From Candidatus Epilinea brevis (GTDB lineage: Bacteria > Chloroflexota > Anaerolineae > Epilineales > Epilineaceae): a DNA stretch of 64,000 bases. Below the pieces are notes generated by a model, which ran no database searches, was not told the DNA's origin, and saw nothing but the letters and a program-made list of their open reading frames with translations. The translations under genes were made by a program, and so were the position numbers. Shown piece by piece: positions 50,783 to 58,828 of the stretch. The stretch's first letter is position 1. The number at the start of each line of letters is the position of its first letter. The stretch lies in assembly GCA_016710785.1 (NCBI GenBank), contig JADJUE010000002.1, positions 1 through 64,000 of the forward strand, read 5' to 3'.

Positions 50783-51787
50783 ATGACCCTTCAGCCCGCA
50801 GAAGTCGCCCTATCCGCCGACCTGCCCCTGCCCGTCACGGTGCTGGGCCTGGGCTGGGTGGGCGCGGCCATGGTGGCCCGGCTGCTCGACCAGGCCGCGC
50901 CGCTGGAGATCAACGTGCGGGTGCCGTCCCCGCGCCACCTGGGCGCCTGGCTGGACCTGGCTGACGCGGCGGTGCTGCGGCGCGGCCACCGTCTACTGCT
51001 CAATGATGAAGCGGCCTGGCGGCGGGCGGCGGTGGTCTTCCACTGTGCCGGCGCCGCCAACCCGACCGGGGTCAGCCGCCACAGCGTGGCCGAGCATAAT
51101 CTGGCTCTGACCGGCGAGGTGTTCGCCGGGGCGGGCTTCGCCGCGCCGCCCTGGGTCATCGTGATCGCCAACCCGGTGGATCTGGTAGCGGGGCTGTTGA
51201 CGCGCCTGCCGGGCCTCGACCCGGCGCGGGTCATCGGCACCGGCACCTACCTGGACACGATCCGCATGCAGAGGGAGATCGCGGCTGCCTTGAACCGCGC
51301 GCCCGCGGAGGTGGAGGCCTGGGTGCTGGGCGAGCACGGCGAGGCCCAGGTGCCGGTGTGGTCGCGCATCCGAGTGGCCGGTCTGCCGGCGACGGACCTC
51401 CTGGACGCGGCCGCGCGCGATGGCCTGGCGCGCCTGACCCGCGAGGCCGCCTGGCGCATCCGCGGCACGCAGCCCGGCACCTGGTGGGGTGTCACGGCCT
51501 GCGCGGCGGAGATCTTCGCCGCCCTGCGCGGCGGCCCGCTGCTCCGCCGCCCCTTGGGGCTGCCCATCGCCGGCGCCTGGGCCGAGCGGTTGGGGCATGC
51601 GGGACTGGTGCTGAGCCTGCCGGCCGAGGTGGACGCCGCCGGCTGCCGGCTCATCCAGGACTTCCGGCTGGAGCCGGGGGAGGAGGCGGCGCTGCGGGCG
51701 GCGGCGGCGGTGTTGGCGGGGGCCGAGGCGTCTACCCTGGGGCGCGCGGGGTCGCACCAGGGGACCGAGGTCCGGTCGATACCATAG
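50783..51787 (+). CDS. Lactate/malate dehydrogenase-family protein
   Basis: 334 residues. The NAD site is V-L-G-L-G-W-V-G. V-I-V-I-A-N-P-V-D-L, V-I-G-T-G-T-Y-L-D-T-I-R and L-G-E-H-G-E-A-Q-V-P-V-W-S (catalytic His in G-E-H-G) are the standard LDH/MDH motifs. The mobile-loop region that selects the substrate (G-A-A-N-P-T-G-V-S-R) differs from textbook LDH and MDH, so the 2-hydroxyacid used is uncertain. It lies 43 bases after lhgO on the same strand, probably co-transcribed. The first ten residues before the Rossmann start are probably an extension. The stop runs into a short decamer-repeat region. Confidence 0.8.
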   Translation: MTLQPAEVALSADLPLPVTVLGLGWVGAAMVARLLDQAAPLEINVRVPSPRHLGAWLDLADAAVLRRGHRLLLNDEAAWRRAAVVFHCAGAANPTGVSRHSVAEHNLALTGEVFAGAGFAAPPWVIVIANPVDLVAGLLTRLPGLDPARVIGTGTYLDTIRMQREIAAALNRAPAEVEAWVLGEHGEAQVPVWSRIRVAGLPATDLLDAAARDGLARLTREAAWRIRGTQPGTWWGVTACAAEIFAALRGGPLLRRPLGLPIAGAWAERLGHAGLVLSLPAEVDAAGCRLIQDFRLEPGEEAALRAAAAVLAGAEASTLGRAGSHQGTEVRSIP

Positions 51788-51866
51788 GTCCTATGCATCC
51801 CATAGATCTCATGTCGTTCGGTTGCCTCATGGGACCTATGGGACGAATACGACCTACAGAACACAT
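51784..51866. repeat. Decamer-type dispersed repeat, copy 1
   Basis: A stretch of roughly ten-base units related to ATGGGACCTATGGGACGAAT, lying between the convergent LDH-like and HD-domain genes. Related stretches occur at 53350-53415 and 55393-55451. The units are imperfect and partly palindromic (CCTATAGG/CCCATGGG cores). Confidence 0.65.
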
Positions 51867-51872
51867 GAAGCC

Positions 51873-52508
51873 TCAGGAGGGCTCGAGGTCTTCGGCGGAC
51901 CATTCGGCGTCGACCCCGGCCCAGTAGGCGTGCATCGCGGTGACCCGCGCGGCGGCCGCCTGCCTGGCCGGTGCCAGGTGCATGCTGGCCGCGGCGCGCT
52001 CCGTCCAGTCCTTGGCCCTGGCGCGGGCCAGCATCTCCTCGGTGCCGCCGCCGCCCGCGGCGACCCGCCCGCTGGTGCTGTGCAGGGCACCCAACAGGCC
52101 GATCTTGGTCAGCTTGTCGGCGTCCCAGAGCACCTGGCTGTCAAGGGCTTCCAAGGGCGTGTCGCGCCACAGGCCCTCGTGTTCGGCGATGGCCCGCGCC
52201 ACCGCCTCGATCTTGGAGGGCGGGTAGTCCGTGGTAGGCAGGAAGGCCCGCGCGAAGTCGGCGCCGCGCGCGGCATGCTGCGGTTCGATCTTGCGGACAT
52301 CGTGCAGCCAGGCGGCGGCTTCGGCCACGTCCGCGTCGGCGCCCGTCAAGGCTGCCAGGCGCAGGGCGGTGGCCACCACAGCCTGTACATGCTCCCAGCG
52401 GTACAGGAAGCCTTCGGTGGATCGTCCGGCGCGGGCCGCCTCGTCCTGAGCGGCCGCGCGCATGGCCTCGCGCGCCGCCTCCCGCCAGGGCAGCGGGAGG
52501 GTGGTCAT
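51873..52508 (-). CDS. HD-domain metal-dependent phosphohydrolase
   Basis: 211 residues. The HD signature is complete: H in R-W-E-H-V-Q-A-V-V, H-D in A-A-A-W-L-H-D-V-R-K-I, H in I-A-E-H-E-G-L and D in L-W-D-A-D-K-L-T-K-I-G. This resembles uncharacterised YpgQ/YedJ-like hydrolases that act on nucleotides or phosphate esters. The substrate is not known. The ATG at 52508 overlaps the stop of the DedA gene by four bases (ATGA), so the two form an operon. Confidence 0.82.
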   Translation of the reverse strand: MTTLPLPWREAAREAMRAAAQDEAARAGRSTEGFLYRWEHVQAVVATALRLAALTGADADVAEAAAWLHDVRKIEPQHAARGADFARAFLPTTDYPPSKIEAVARAIAEHEGLWRDTPLEALDSQVLWDADKLTKIGLLGALHSTSGRVAAGGGGTEEMLARARAKDWTERAAASMHLAPARQAAAARVTAMHAYWAGVDAEWSAEDLEPS

Positions 52509-53197
52509 CGCTCGCCCAGATCCTCCTCCAGATCCGCGGCGACTGCCTTGATGGCCCGCCGGTCCTTCCAGATCTCCCAGACCATGGGCAGTACGGAGAC
52601 GACGACGATGCCGATCAGCACCAGCTCGAAGTTGTGCTGCACCACCGGCAGGCCGCCGAACCAGTAGCCGGCCAGGACGCCGATCAGCACCCAGGCCACG
52701 CCGCCGACGACGTTGTAGGTCATGAACTTGCCGTAGGTCATCTCGCCCACGCCGGCCACGAAGGGCGCGAAGGTGCGCACGATGGGCACGAAGCGGGCGA
52801 GGATGATGGCCTTGGGGCCATGCTTTTCATAGAAGCCGTGCGTCTTGTCCAGATGCTCCTGCTTGACGAAGCGGATCTTGCGGCCGTCCAGCACGCGCTC
52901 ACGCAGTTGGCGGCCGATCCAGTAGTTGACCGAGTCGCCCAGGATGGCGGCGACCATGGCCACGACCAGCAGGGGCAGCAGGCTCAGCCCCGCCGGCGGT
53001 ATGCCGCCGGTCAGGGCGCCGGCCACGAGGGCGCCGGCGGCGAAGAGCAGGGAGTCGCCGGGCAGGAGGGGCATGATCACGAGTCCCGTCTCGACGAAGA
53101 TGATCGCGAAGAGGATGCCGTAGGTCCAACTGCCGTACTGGTTGACGAGGTTGACCAGATGCTCGTCGATATGCAGGATGAAGTCGATGGGGTTCAT
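52505..53197 (-). CDS. DedA/VTT-family membrane protein
   Basis: 230 residues with about five membrane segments. Family motifs: F-V-E-T-G-L-V-I-M-P-L-L-P-G-D-S-L-L-F-A-A-G, G-D-S-V-N-Y-W-I-G-R, and A-R-F-V-P-I-V-R-T-F-A-P-F-V-A-G-V-G-E-M with the conserved arginines. DedA proteins move phospholipid or undecaprenyl-phosphate head groups across the membrane. Co-transcription with an HD-domain hydrolase is the only local clue. Confidence 0.9.
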   Translation of the reverse strand: MNPIDFILHIDEHLVNLVNQYGSWTYGILFAIIFVETGLVIMPLLPGDSLLFAAGALVAGALTGGIPPAGLSLLPLLVVAMVAAILGDSVNYWIGRQLRERVLDGRKIRFVKQEHLDKTHGFYEKHGPKAIILARFVPIVRTFAPFVAGVGEMTYGKFMTYNVVGGVAWVLIGVLAGYWFGGLPVVQHNFELVLIGIVVVSVLPMVWEIWKDRRAIKAVAADLEEDLGER

Positions 53198-53349
53198 GGC
53201 TTGGATGCTTTCCGATCGCGGGAGAAGTGGTTCTTGATGCCGCCGCGATTGTGATGCAGCATCTGCGGCCAGGCAAACGCGGCAGGGCTATCGGATGCCC
53301 CCTGGACCGGGAGGGGGGTGTGGCTCGGCAAGTTACCAGGCGTTCGCTT

Positions 53350-53415
53350 GGTCCCATAGGTCTCGCTCGTCCCATAGGCATAGGACCCATGGGACCCATA
53401 GGACGAATGGGACGT
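53350..53415. repeat. Decamer-type dispersed repeat, copy 2
   Basis: Units such as GTCCCATAGG, CATAGGACCC, ATGGGACCCA and TAGGACGAAT follow each other with roughly ten-base periodicity in the divergent gap between the DedA gene and the LVIVD gene (53198-53460). The gap contains no other clear feature. Confidence 0.7.
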
Positions 53416-53460
53416 CTCGGCCCTATACAGACCACCCACCCACCAGGAGCCCTAGCCTTG

Positions 53461-54564
53461 ATGATCCGACCTTTACTGACGATGGCCTGCCTGGCCCTTG
53501 TTCTCGCGTGGGGCGCCCCGGTCGCCGCGTCTTCCCAAGTGGGCCCTTTCGGCCCCCAGCAGGACCTTCCGCCGGCCGAACCGGCGGTGCTGGGTCGCTT
53601 GCCGGCGGCGGCGCCGGCCCTGTCCATCGCGGTGCGCGGCCGGCTGGCGGCCATTCCGGCGCATGCGCGCGGGGTCCACCTGGTGGACATCACCGATCCG
53701 TCGAAGCCGCGGCTCTTGGCGACGGCGGCGGTCAAGGGGCAGGCCTACGACGTGGCCCTCTGGGACGACAAGATGGCGGTCGCCACCTGGAAGGGCGGTC
53801 TGGAGGTCTTCGACCTGCGCGATCCTGCTGCGCCTCGGGCTCTGGGCCAGGTCGCCACGCATTCTAACGCCCGCTCGGTGGCCGTGCTGGACGGCGGCGT
53901 GGTGGTGACGGGCAGTTGGTCGGCCGTGGACTTCGAGAACGGCGATCCGGATTTCGGCCTGGAGTTCTGGGACCTGTCGGGCGCGCAGCCGCGGCGCCTG
54001 TCCGAGCTGAAGACGCCGGGCTGGGCCGGCGACCTGGCGGTGCGGGGGACGACGGTCTATGTCGCGGACGGACCGGGCGGCGTCCGCGTGGTGGACGCCG
54101 CCGACCCCACGGCGCCGCGAGAGCTGGGCAGCCTGGCCACCGAGGTGCGGGCCTACGGCATCGATGTCGCGGCGGATGGACGGCTCTACGTGGCGGACAA
54201 CGCGGGCGGGCTGTTCATCGTCGATGTGGCGGAGCCCGCCGCGCCGCGGGTCCTCGGGCAACTGACACCGGGCGGGGCGGCCTATGGCGTGGCGGCGGCG
54301 GCAGGCGGGCGGGTCTGGCTGGCCCTGGCCCTGGGCGGCGACCCCAGCGCCGCCGGCCGGGTGCTGCTGGTGGACGCGGCCGACCCGCAGCGGCCGCGGA
54401 TCCTGGCTGCGCGGGGCACGGACCGCCGCGCCTGGGGCGTGGCGGTGGACGAGGCGGGACATGCCTACGTGGCGGCCACGGATGCCGGGCTGTGGGTGCT
54501 GGCGGCGCCGGAGCGGGAGCCCTATGGGCGCCTGTGGCTGCCCTGGCTGAGCGGTCGGGGCTGA
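53461..54564 (+). CDS. Secreted LVIVD-repeat beta-propeller protein
   Basis: 367 residues. Signal peptide M-I-R-P-L-L-T-M-A-C-L-A-L-V-L-A-W-G-A-P-V-A-A-S, then six or seven LVIVD blades: V-H-L-V-D-I-T-D-P-S-K-P-R-L-L, L-E-V-F-D-L-R-D-P-A-A-P-R, V-R-V-V-D-A-A-D-P-T-A-P-R and L-F-I-V-D-V-A-E-P-A-A-P-R, enough to close one propeller. It ends Y-G-R-L-W-L-P-W-L-S, a variant of the LYLPLLLR motif. The start at the ATG at 53461 is chosen because it begins the signal peptide; the open frame upstream covers repeat DNA. Confidence 0.82.
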   Translation: MIRPLLTMACLALVLAWGAPVAASSQVGPFGPQQDLPPAEPAVLGRLPAAAPALSIAVRGRLAAIPAHARGVHLVDITDPSKPRLLATAAVKGQAYDVALWDDKMAVATWKGGLEVFDLRDPAAPRALGQVATHSNARSVAVLDGGVVVTGSWSAVDFENGDPDFGLEFWDLSGAQPRRLSELKTPGWAGDLAVRGTTVYVADGPGGVRVVDAADPTAPRELGSLATEVRAYGIDVAADGRLYVADNAGGLFIVDVAEPAAPRVLGQLTPGGAAYGVAAAAGGRVWLALALGGDPSAAGRVLLVDAADPQRPRILAARGTDRRAWGVAVDEAGHAYVAATDAGLWVLAAPEREPYGRLWLPWLSGRG

Positions 54565-54672
54565 GGATGATGCGGGCCCTGGTCGGACCGGGCCTTCTGG
54601 TGGCAGATGGGGCCGTCAGGCAGACCGGTCCCTCTGTCATGGATCGGGGCCGGCGACGTAGAGTCCCATGAC

Positions 54673-55272
54673 ATGATCAGCGCGCAAGGCTTTCAAGACC
54701 TCTACCAGGCCCAGCTGGGCGCGGTCTACAACTACGTCCGCTACCGCCTGGGCGACGCGGAGGCGGAAGACCTGACGGCGGCGGTCTTCACCCGGGCCTG
54801 GGACCAGCGGTCGCGGCAGGACGCGGCGCGCGGCTCGCCGGAGGCCTGGCTGTGGTCGATGGCCCGCAGCATGGTGGCGGACCGCCGCCGCTGGCTCCGC
54901 CGCCGCCCGGTGGAACCGCTGGCGGAGGACCTGCCTTCCGGCGACGACCTGTCGGGCCTGGTGCTGCAGGGCATCGAATGGGAGCGGCTGGCTCAGGCGC
55001 TCGACCTGCTGCCGGAGCCGGACCAGGAGCTGATCGCCCTGCGCTTCGGCGCCGGCCTGCCTCACCGTGCCATCGCCCCCGAGCTGGACCTCACGGAGGC
55101 CGCCTGCGCCCAGCGCCTGCACCGCGCCCTACGCCGCCTGCGCGCCCTGCTGACCGCCGGGCCCATGTCCACCACCGCGGCCGCCGTCGCAGCCCTGCCG
55201 TCCGCCGCCGCACAGTCCGCCGCCGCAACGCCGCCCGCCGCCGCAACGCCGCCCCCGAGGCTACAGCCATGA
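54673..55272 (+). CDS. ECF-type RNA polymerase sigma factor
   Basis: 199 residues. Region 2 (about residues 5-70) reads F-Q-D-L-Y-Q-A-Q-L-G-A-V-Y-N-Y-V-R-Y-R-L-G, then A-E-D-L-T-A-A-V-F-T-R-A-W and W-L-W-S-M-A-R-S-M-V-A-D-R-R-R. Region 4 (about 105-160) has L-P-E-P-D-Q-E-L-I-A-L-R-F, H-R-A-I-A-P-E-L-D-L-T-E-A-A and R-L-H-R-A-L-R-R-L-R. A Pro/Ala tail follows. The stop overlaps the start of a large membrane propeller gene (ATGA), the place normally taken by the anti-sigma factor. Confidence 0.88.
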   Translation: MISAQGFQDLYQAQLGAVYNYVRYRLGDAEAEDLTAAVFTRAWDQRSRQDAARGSPEAWLWSMARSMVADRRRWLRRRPVEPLAEDLPSGDDLSGLVLQGIEWERLAQALDLLPEPDQELIALRFGAGLPHRAIAPELDLTEAACAQRLHRALRRLRALLTAGPMSTTAAAVAALPSAAAQSAAATPPAAATPPPRLQP

Positions 55273-58200
55273 ACGACGCTCTGACCCCTGCCGGTCGCCT
55301 GCCGGACCCCGCCGACGCCCTCGCCCTGATGGCCCTCCTCGATGCTCTGGACCCGCCAGGTGGTGCCGCCCATGGTGAAACCGCGGGGGGTGATGGGTCT
55401 CATCGGTCGCATGAGTCCTATAGGACCAATGGGACGAATGCGACGAATGGGGAGCCAGAGACCGACACGCCTCGGGGAGCGGCGACCGACGGGCCCTTGG
55501 TTGCCGATCTGGCGCTGGCGCGGGCCTTGTTGGCGGGGAGGCGGCTGCCGCCGGCGGCGCTGCTGCGCCGGCGTTTCGGGCCGGGGGGCGAGTTGAACGC
55601 CGAGGCGATTGAATCGGCCGAGGATCGGTGGGATCCGGGGCGGGAAGCGGACGACCAGGACCCAGCGCTCACGCCAGCGGGCCCGCGCCGCTGGCGCTGG
55701 CTGGAGCTGGCGGTGGCGGCGGTCGTGATCCTGGCGGGCGCCTGGCTCTTCAACCAGGGGCCGGGCCGGCGGCCGCCGGCGGCTGAGCTGGGGCAAGTGG
55801 CGGGGGGTGTCGGCCCCGACGCCGCCACCCTGCCGGCGGGACTGGTGCCCCAGAGCGCGGAGATCCAGCTGCGCCTGCTGGACCAGCTGGGCGGCCCGGT
55901 GACCTCGCAGGCGGTGGACGCTGCGGGGCATTGGGCGGTCATGCGCGGGCGGCGGCTGGAGCTGTACCTGTTGGATCCGGACGATCTGTCGCAGCCTCGC
56001 CTCCTGGGGCGCTCAGACATCATTGAAACGCCCATCCTGGACCTGGCCCTGGCGGGCGAGCGGGCGCTGCTGCTGGAGGACGAGCATCCAACGGTTCAGG
56101 GGCTGATCGAGATCGACCTGGGGCCGGGGTTTCGGGCGAGGGAGGGGATGGCAGAGGACTCGGTGCCGGGCGCGGCGTGGTCCGCGGCGGCCAACGAGGC
56201 GGCCCACCTGCCGCAGTTGCGGCGGCGGAAAGTGGACCTGGTTAGGGATCCCGCGCCCGGAGCACACTACCTGAAGGCCGTGGCGATGGACCTACTTCCG
56301 GCCACGGACGGTGGATTGCCGCACGATGGCTGGATGATCGTCAGCAGCCTCGACCTGGCGGCTCCGGTCGTGAAGCTGGGTCGGCTGCTGCTGGACGGGA
56401 CGGAGGTTCGAGCGGACCTTCCGCGTCGCGAGCAGACGGTGCCGCTGCTCGATCGCGCGGAGATCGCCTTGGTTGACGGGCTGGTGGACCTGCCCCAGAG
56501 GGCCACGGATCTTGCGCTGGACGGGGAGGGCATGCGTCTGTACATCGCGGTGCAACCGGCGAACCAGGGCGGAGTTTCGCGGGATGGCCGCGTTGTAGAT
56601 CCGGAGGCGGCAGGTGGCGTCATGGTGAAGGACGTTTCAGATCCCCGATTCCCTCGCCTGATCGAGTGGATCCATAGGCTGAATCCAGGTGCGGTGGTTC
56701 GGGAGCCACGAACAGGCGTGGTCTACGACTTGTCGCATTCCGAGCATGCAAGGCGTGATGCTGTACGGACCCTGCTGCTGAATCGGCTTGATGGGACCTG
56801 GGAGATGGGTCTCAGCGTACCCGATGGGCGGGAAACGATCGCAGTCCTGGCCCATGGGATTGCTGACGACACGATCTTGGCGATCGCGTCCAACGCCGAG
56901 CCGGAGTTCCCACTGCACGCCGTGAGCATACGAACGAAGCTGTCATCAGGCACCCAAGCCACGACCATTCGTACTCAAATCGCGTTGCACGACTCGTCAG
57001 TACTGGCCCCACGGTTGTGGCGAATGCGGTCGCAGGACGCTGATGATGAGCCGGATGCCGCCCTCGACATCCTGCGCGGATTCTCATTGCAGGCGGGTGG
57101 CGGACTGTTCAGCGTGGCGGCGGATCCGGCCGATGCACTGCCTCGCATGCTCTCATTGAAACCCGTAGAGGGTGCAATAGCACAGCCGGCATCTGTCTGG
57201 CCCGCCGCCCTTGGCCTCCCCGCCGACGCCGACATTGTCGAGCAGGATGGCTTCACCTTTGTCCTGGAGCCGGGTGAGGGTCTGGCCGTAGTGGATCGCA
57301 CGCGGCCTGCCGCGCCGCGCATCACCCGCCGGCTACCCCTGCCAGGAGCCACGCGGATGGTGGGCTTTGCGGGCGGATTGGCGGTGCTGGCCGAGGATCC
57401 ATCGTCAGCGGCCACTTTGCGATCCGGGGAGCCGCCGGAATACGTTGTTGTGGTACTGGATCTCCTCGATGCCTCAGGCGCTATCGGCCCGTCGCCGAGC
57501 CTGAAGGTGATCGATCGCTGGACAGATGGTGCCATGGGTCCCCATCTCCTGGCTGCCGACGGGCGCATGGGCTTGGGCTGGCGGGATTACGTGATCTATG
57601 TATCGGGTGATACTGGTGTTGTGCGACTGCCATTCACCACTTTGGAGGAAGCGACACGTGCCGGGTTCGGGCCCATGCCGACCGGGATCATCACCGCCCG
57701 CCACCGCCTCTGGGCCACCCCGCAGGGCCGCACATGGGCCGACCGCCTGCTGCGCGACGCCGGTCGGCGGCCGATGCTCGGCGCCCGCGTCAGCACGGCC
57801 ACGTATCACTTGGGGGGCGGAGTGGGCGCGCTGAACGGCCGCCGCGGCCAGCCCTCCGAGATCCTGGCCCTGTTCGCCTCCCGAGGCCTGCTCTACGTGC
57901 TCGACGCCCGCCAGGGCCTGGTGATCCTGGACACGGTCACCGAACCCTATTGGGTCAGGGTGGCGGTGCCGGTGATCGACGTGGAGGGATCGGGAACCAG
58001 CGAACCGCCATCCGCGGCCGCGCCGGCGGTCAAGGACCTCGGCGACGGTCCGGCAGGGCCGCGCATCAGCTTGCGCATGGGCGACGGGCGCGATCCCGCT
58101 CTGGAGCAAGGCTACGTCTGGCTTACCGGACATCCCCAGTACCTGGCGCCGCTGGGTCGCCAGCTGTGGACCGAGCCCGCGCGGCTGCGGGCGGTGGACG

Positions 58201-58325
58201 GCAGTGGCGCGGCTTTCAGCGGTGAACTGGCGTTGCGCGACCTTCCGCCGACGGTCCGGCGCGTGGGTGGCGGAAGCTGGCTGCCGGTGCGGGTGGATGT
58301 GAGGGAGGGCGTTGGGGCGCCGTGA
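55269..58325 (+). CDS. One-TM propeller protein coupled to the ECF sigma factor (candidate anti-sigma/sensor)
   Basis: 1018 residues. A cytosolic N-terminal part of about 145 residues, rich in Ala/Asp and interrupted by a repeat-derived segment (S-H-R-S-H-E-S-Y-R-T-N-G-T), precedes a single membrane helix (L-E-L-A-V-A-A-V-V-I-L-A-G-A-W-L-F, about 146-163). The remaining 850 residues would lie outside and contain propeller-like blades, including L-A-V-V-D-R-T-R-P-A-A-P-R and L-V-I-L-D-T-V-T-E-P. The topology and the four-base overlap with the sigma gene are those of an anti-sigma factor with a giant extracellular sensor. No classical zinc anti-sigma motif is seen, so the role is inferred. Confidence 0.72.
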   Translation: MNDALTPAGRLPDPADALALMALLDALDPPGGAAHGETAGGDGSHRSHESYRTNGTNATNGEPETDTPRGAATDGPLVADLALARALLAGRRLPPAALLRRRFGPGGELNAEAIESAEDRWDPGREADDQDPALTPAGPRRWRWLELAVAAVVILAGAWLFNQGPGRRPPAAELGQVAGGVGPDAATLPAGLVPQSAEIQLRLLDQLGGPVTSQAVDAAGHWAVMRGRRLELYLLDPDDLSQPRLLGRSDIIETPILDLALAGERALLLEDEHPTVQGLIEIDLGPGFRAREGMAEDSVPGAAWSAAANEAAHLPQLRRRKVDLVRDPAPGAHYLKAVAMDLLPATDGGLPHDGWMIVSSLDLAAPVVKLGRLLLDGTEVRADLPRREQTVPLLDRAEIALVDGLVDLPQRATDLALDGEGMRLYIAVQPANQGGVSRDGRVVDPEAAGGVMVKDVSDPRFPRLIEWIHRLNPGAVVREPRTGVVYDLSHSEHARRDAVRTLLLNRLDGTWEMGLSVPDGRETIAVLAHGIADDTILAIASNAEPEFPLHAVSIRTKLSSGTQATTIRTQIALHDSSVLAPRLWRMRSQDADDEPDAALDILRGFSLQAGGGLFSVAADPADALPRMLSLKPVEGAIAQPASVWPAALGLPADADIVEQDGFTFVLEPGEGLAVVDRTRPAAPRITRRLPLPGATRMVGFAGGLAVLAEDPSSAATLRSGEPPEYVVVVLDLLDASGAIGPSPSLKVIDRWTDGAMGPHLLAADGRMGLGWRDYVIYVSGDTGVVRLPFTTLEEATRAGFGPMPTGIITARHRLWATPQGRTWADRLLRDAGRRPMLGARVSTATYHLGGGVGALNGRRGQPSEILALFASRGLLYVLDARQGLVILDTVTEPYWVRVAVPVIDVEGSGTSEPPSAAAPAVKDLGDGPAGPRISLRMGDGRDPALEQGYVWLTGHPQYLAPLGRQLWTEPARLRAVDGSGAAFSGELALRDLPPTVRRVGGGSWLPVRVDVREGVGAP
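55393..55451. repeat. Decamer-type dispersed repeat, copy 3, inside a coding gene
   Basis: The segment containing TCCTATAGGACCAATGGGAC and GAATGCGACGAATGGGG matches copies 1 and 2. It is translated in frame as a Ser/His/Thr/Asn-rich insert in the cytosolic linker of the candidate anti-sigma protein, so it has been tolerated there without breaking the frame. Confidence 0.7.
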
Positions 58326-58454
58326 TCAAGGAAGCAGTGCGGGGAAGGGTATCAGGCCGGTGCGCGCCGCCGCAATGATCGCACGCGTTTCGGTTGAGCC
58401 AGGCTCAGCGATGTAGCGCTTGACCAAGGCGCTGGAGTCCAGATACAGCGTCAT
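58326..58454 (-). pseudogene. VapC-type PIN-domain toxin, 3' truncated
   Basis: The 42-codon frame begins M-T-L-Y-L-D-S-S-A-L-V-K-R-Y-I-A-E-P-G-S, the standard PIN start with the first catalytic Asp, and loses similarity after A-A-A-R-T-G. It stops one base from the end of the convergent propeller gene. About 90 residues with the other acidic residues are missing, so it should be inactive. The ATG overlaps the antitoxin stop (ATGA), as in an intact vapBC operon. Confidence 0.75.
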
Positions 58455-58720
58455 CCGCGGTCTTCTAGCAAGAGGTCTGCCATCGTTGACGGTCCCTTGA
58501 GGGACGCCATCGGTTCCAGGGAGGGGAGGTGTTGGCCGCTCCAGGCGACCAACCCCGCCGTTACCAAATCAGCGGCTCGAGCCTGGAGCGAATCACGCAC
58601 TGGCACGATCTGACCCACCGGCTGACCGTGGTCGGTGATCGTGACGGTTTCGCCAGCTTGCACCAGGCGCATGAAGTGGCTGAGATGCGCCTTGAGATCA
58701 CGAAGCCCCACTGCGATCAT
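58451..58720 (-). CDS. Phd/YefM-type antitoxin of a broken TA module
   Basis: 89 residues from the ATG at 58720 (GGAGG upstream). I-A-V-G-L-R-D-L-K-A-H-L-S-H-F-M, then G-E-T-V-T-I-T-D-H-G-Q-P-V-G-Q-I-V-P-V is the typical antitoxin of VapC partners. The toxin gene after it is cut short. The antitoxin is intact and may persist as a regulator or as protection against a related toxin. The longer in-frame reading to 58825 lacks a ribosome site. Confidence 0.82.
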   Translation of the reverse strand: MIAVGLRDLKAHLSHFMRLVQAGETVTITDHGQPVGQIVPVRDSLQARAADLVTAGLVAWSGQHLPSLEPMASLKGPSTMADLLLEDRG

Positions 58721-58828
58721 GGTTTGCCTCCATGGAATGGACCGACGATCAATTACGACTACACGATGGCAGAAGAGGTCGCGGTCGTCCAAGGTGTGCA
58801 GGGCAGTCGCATCTGGCCCGTGCATGCG

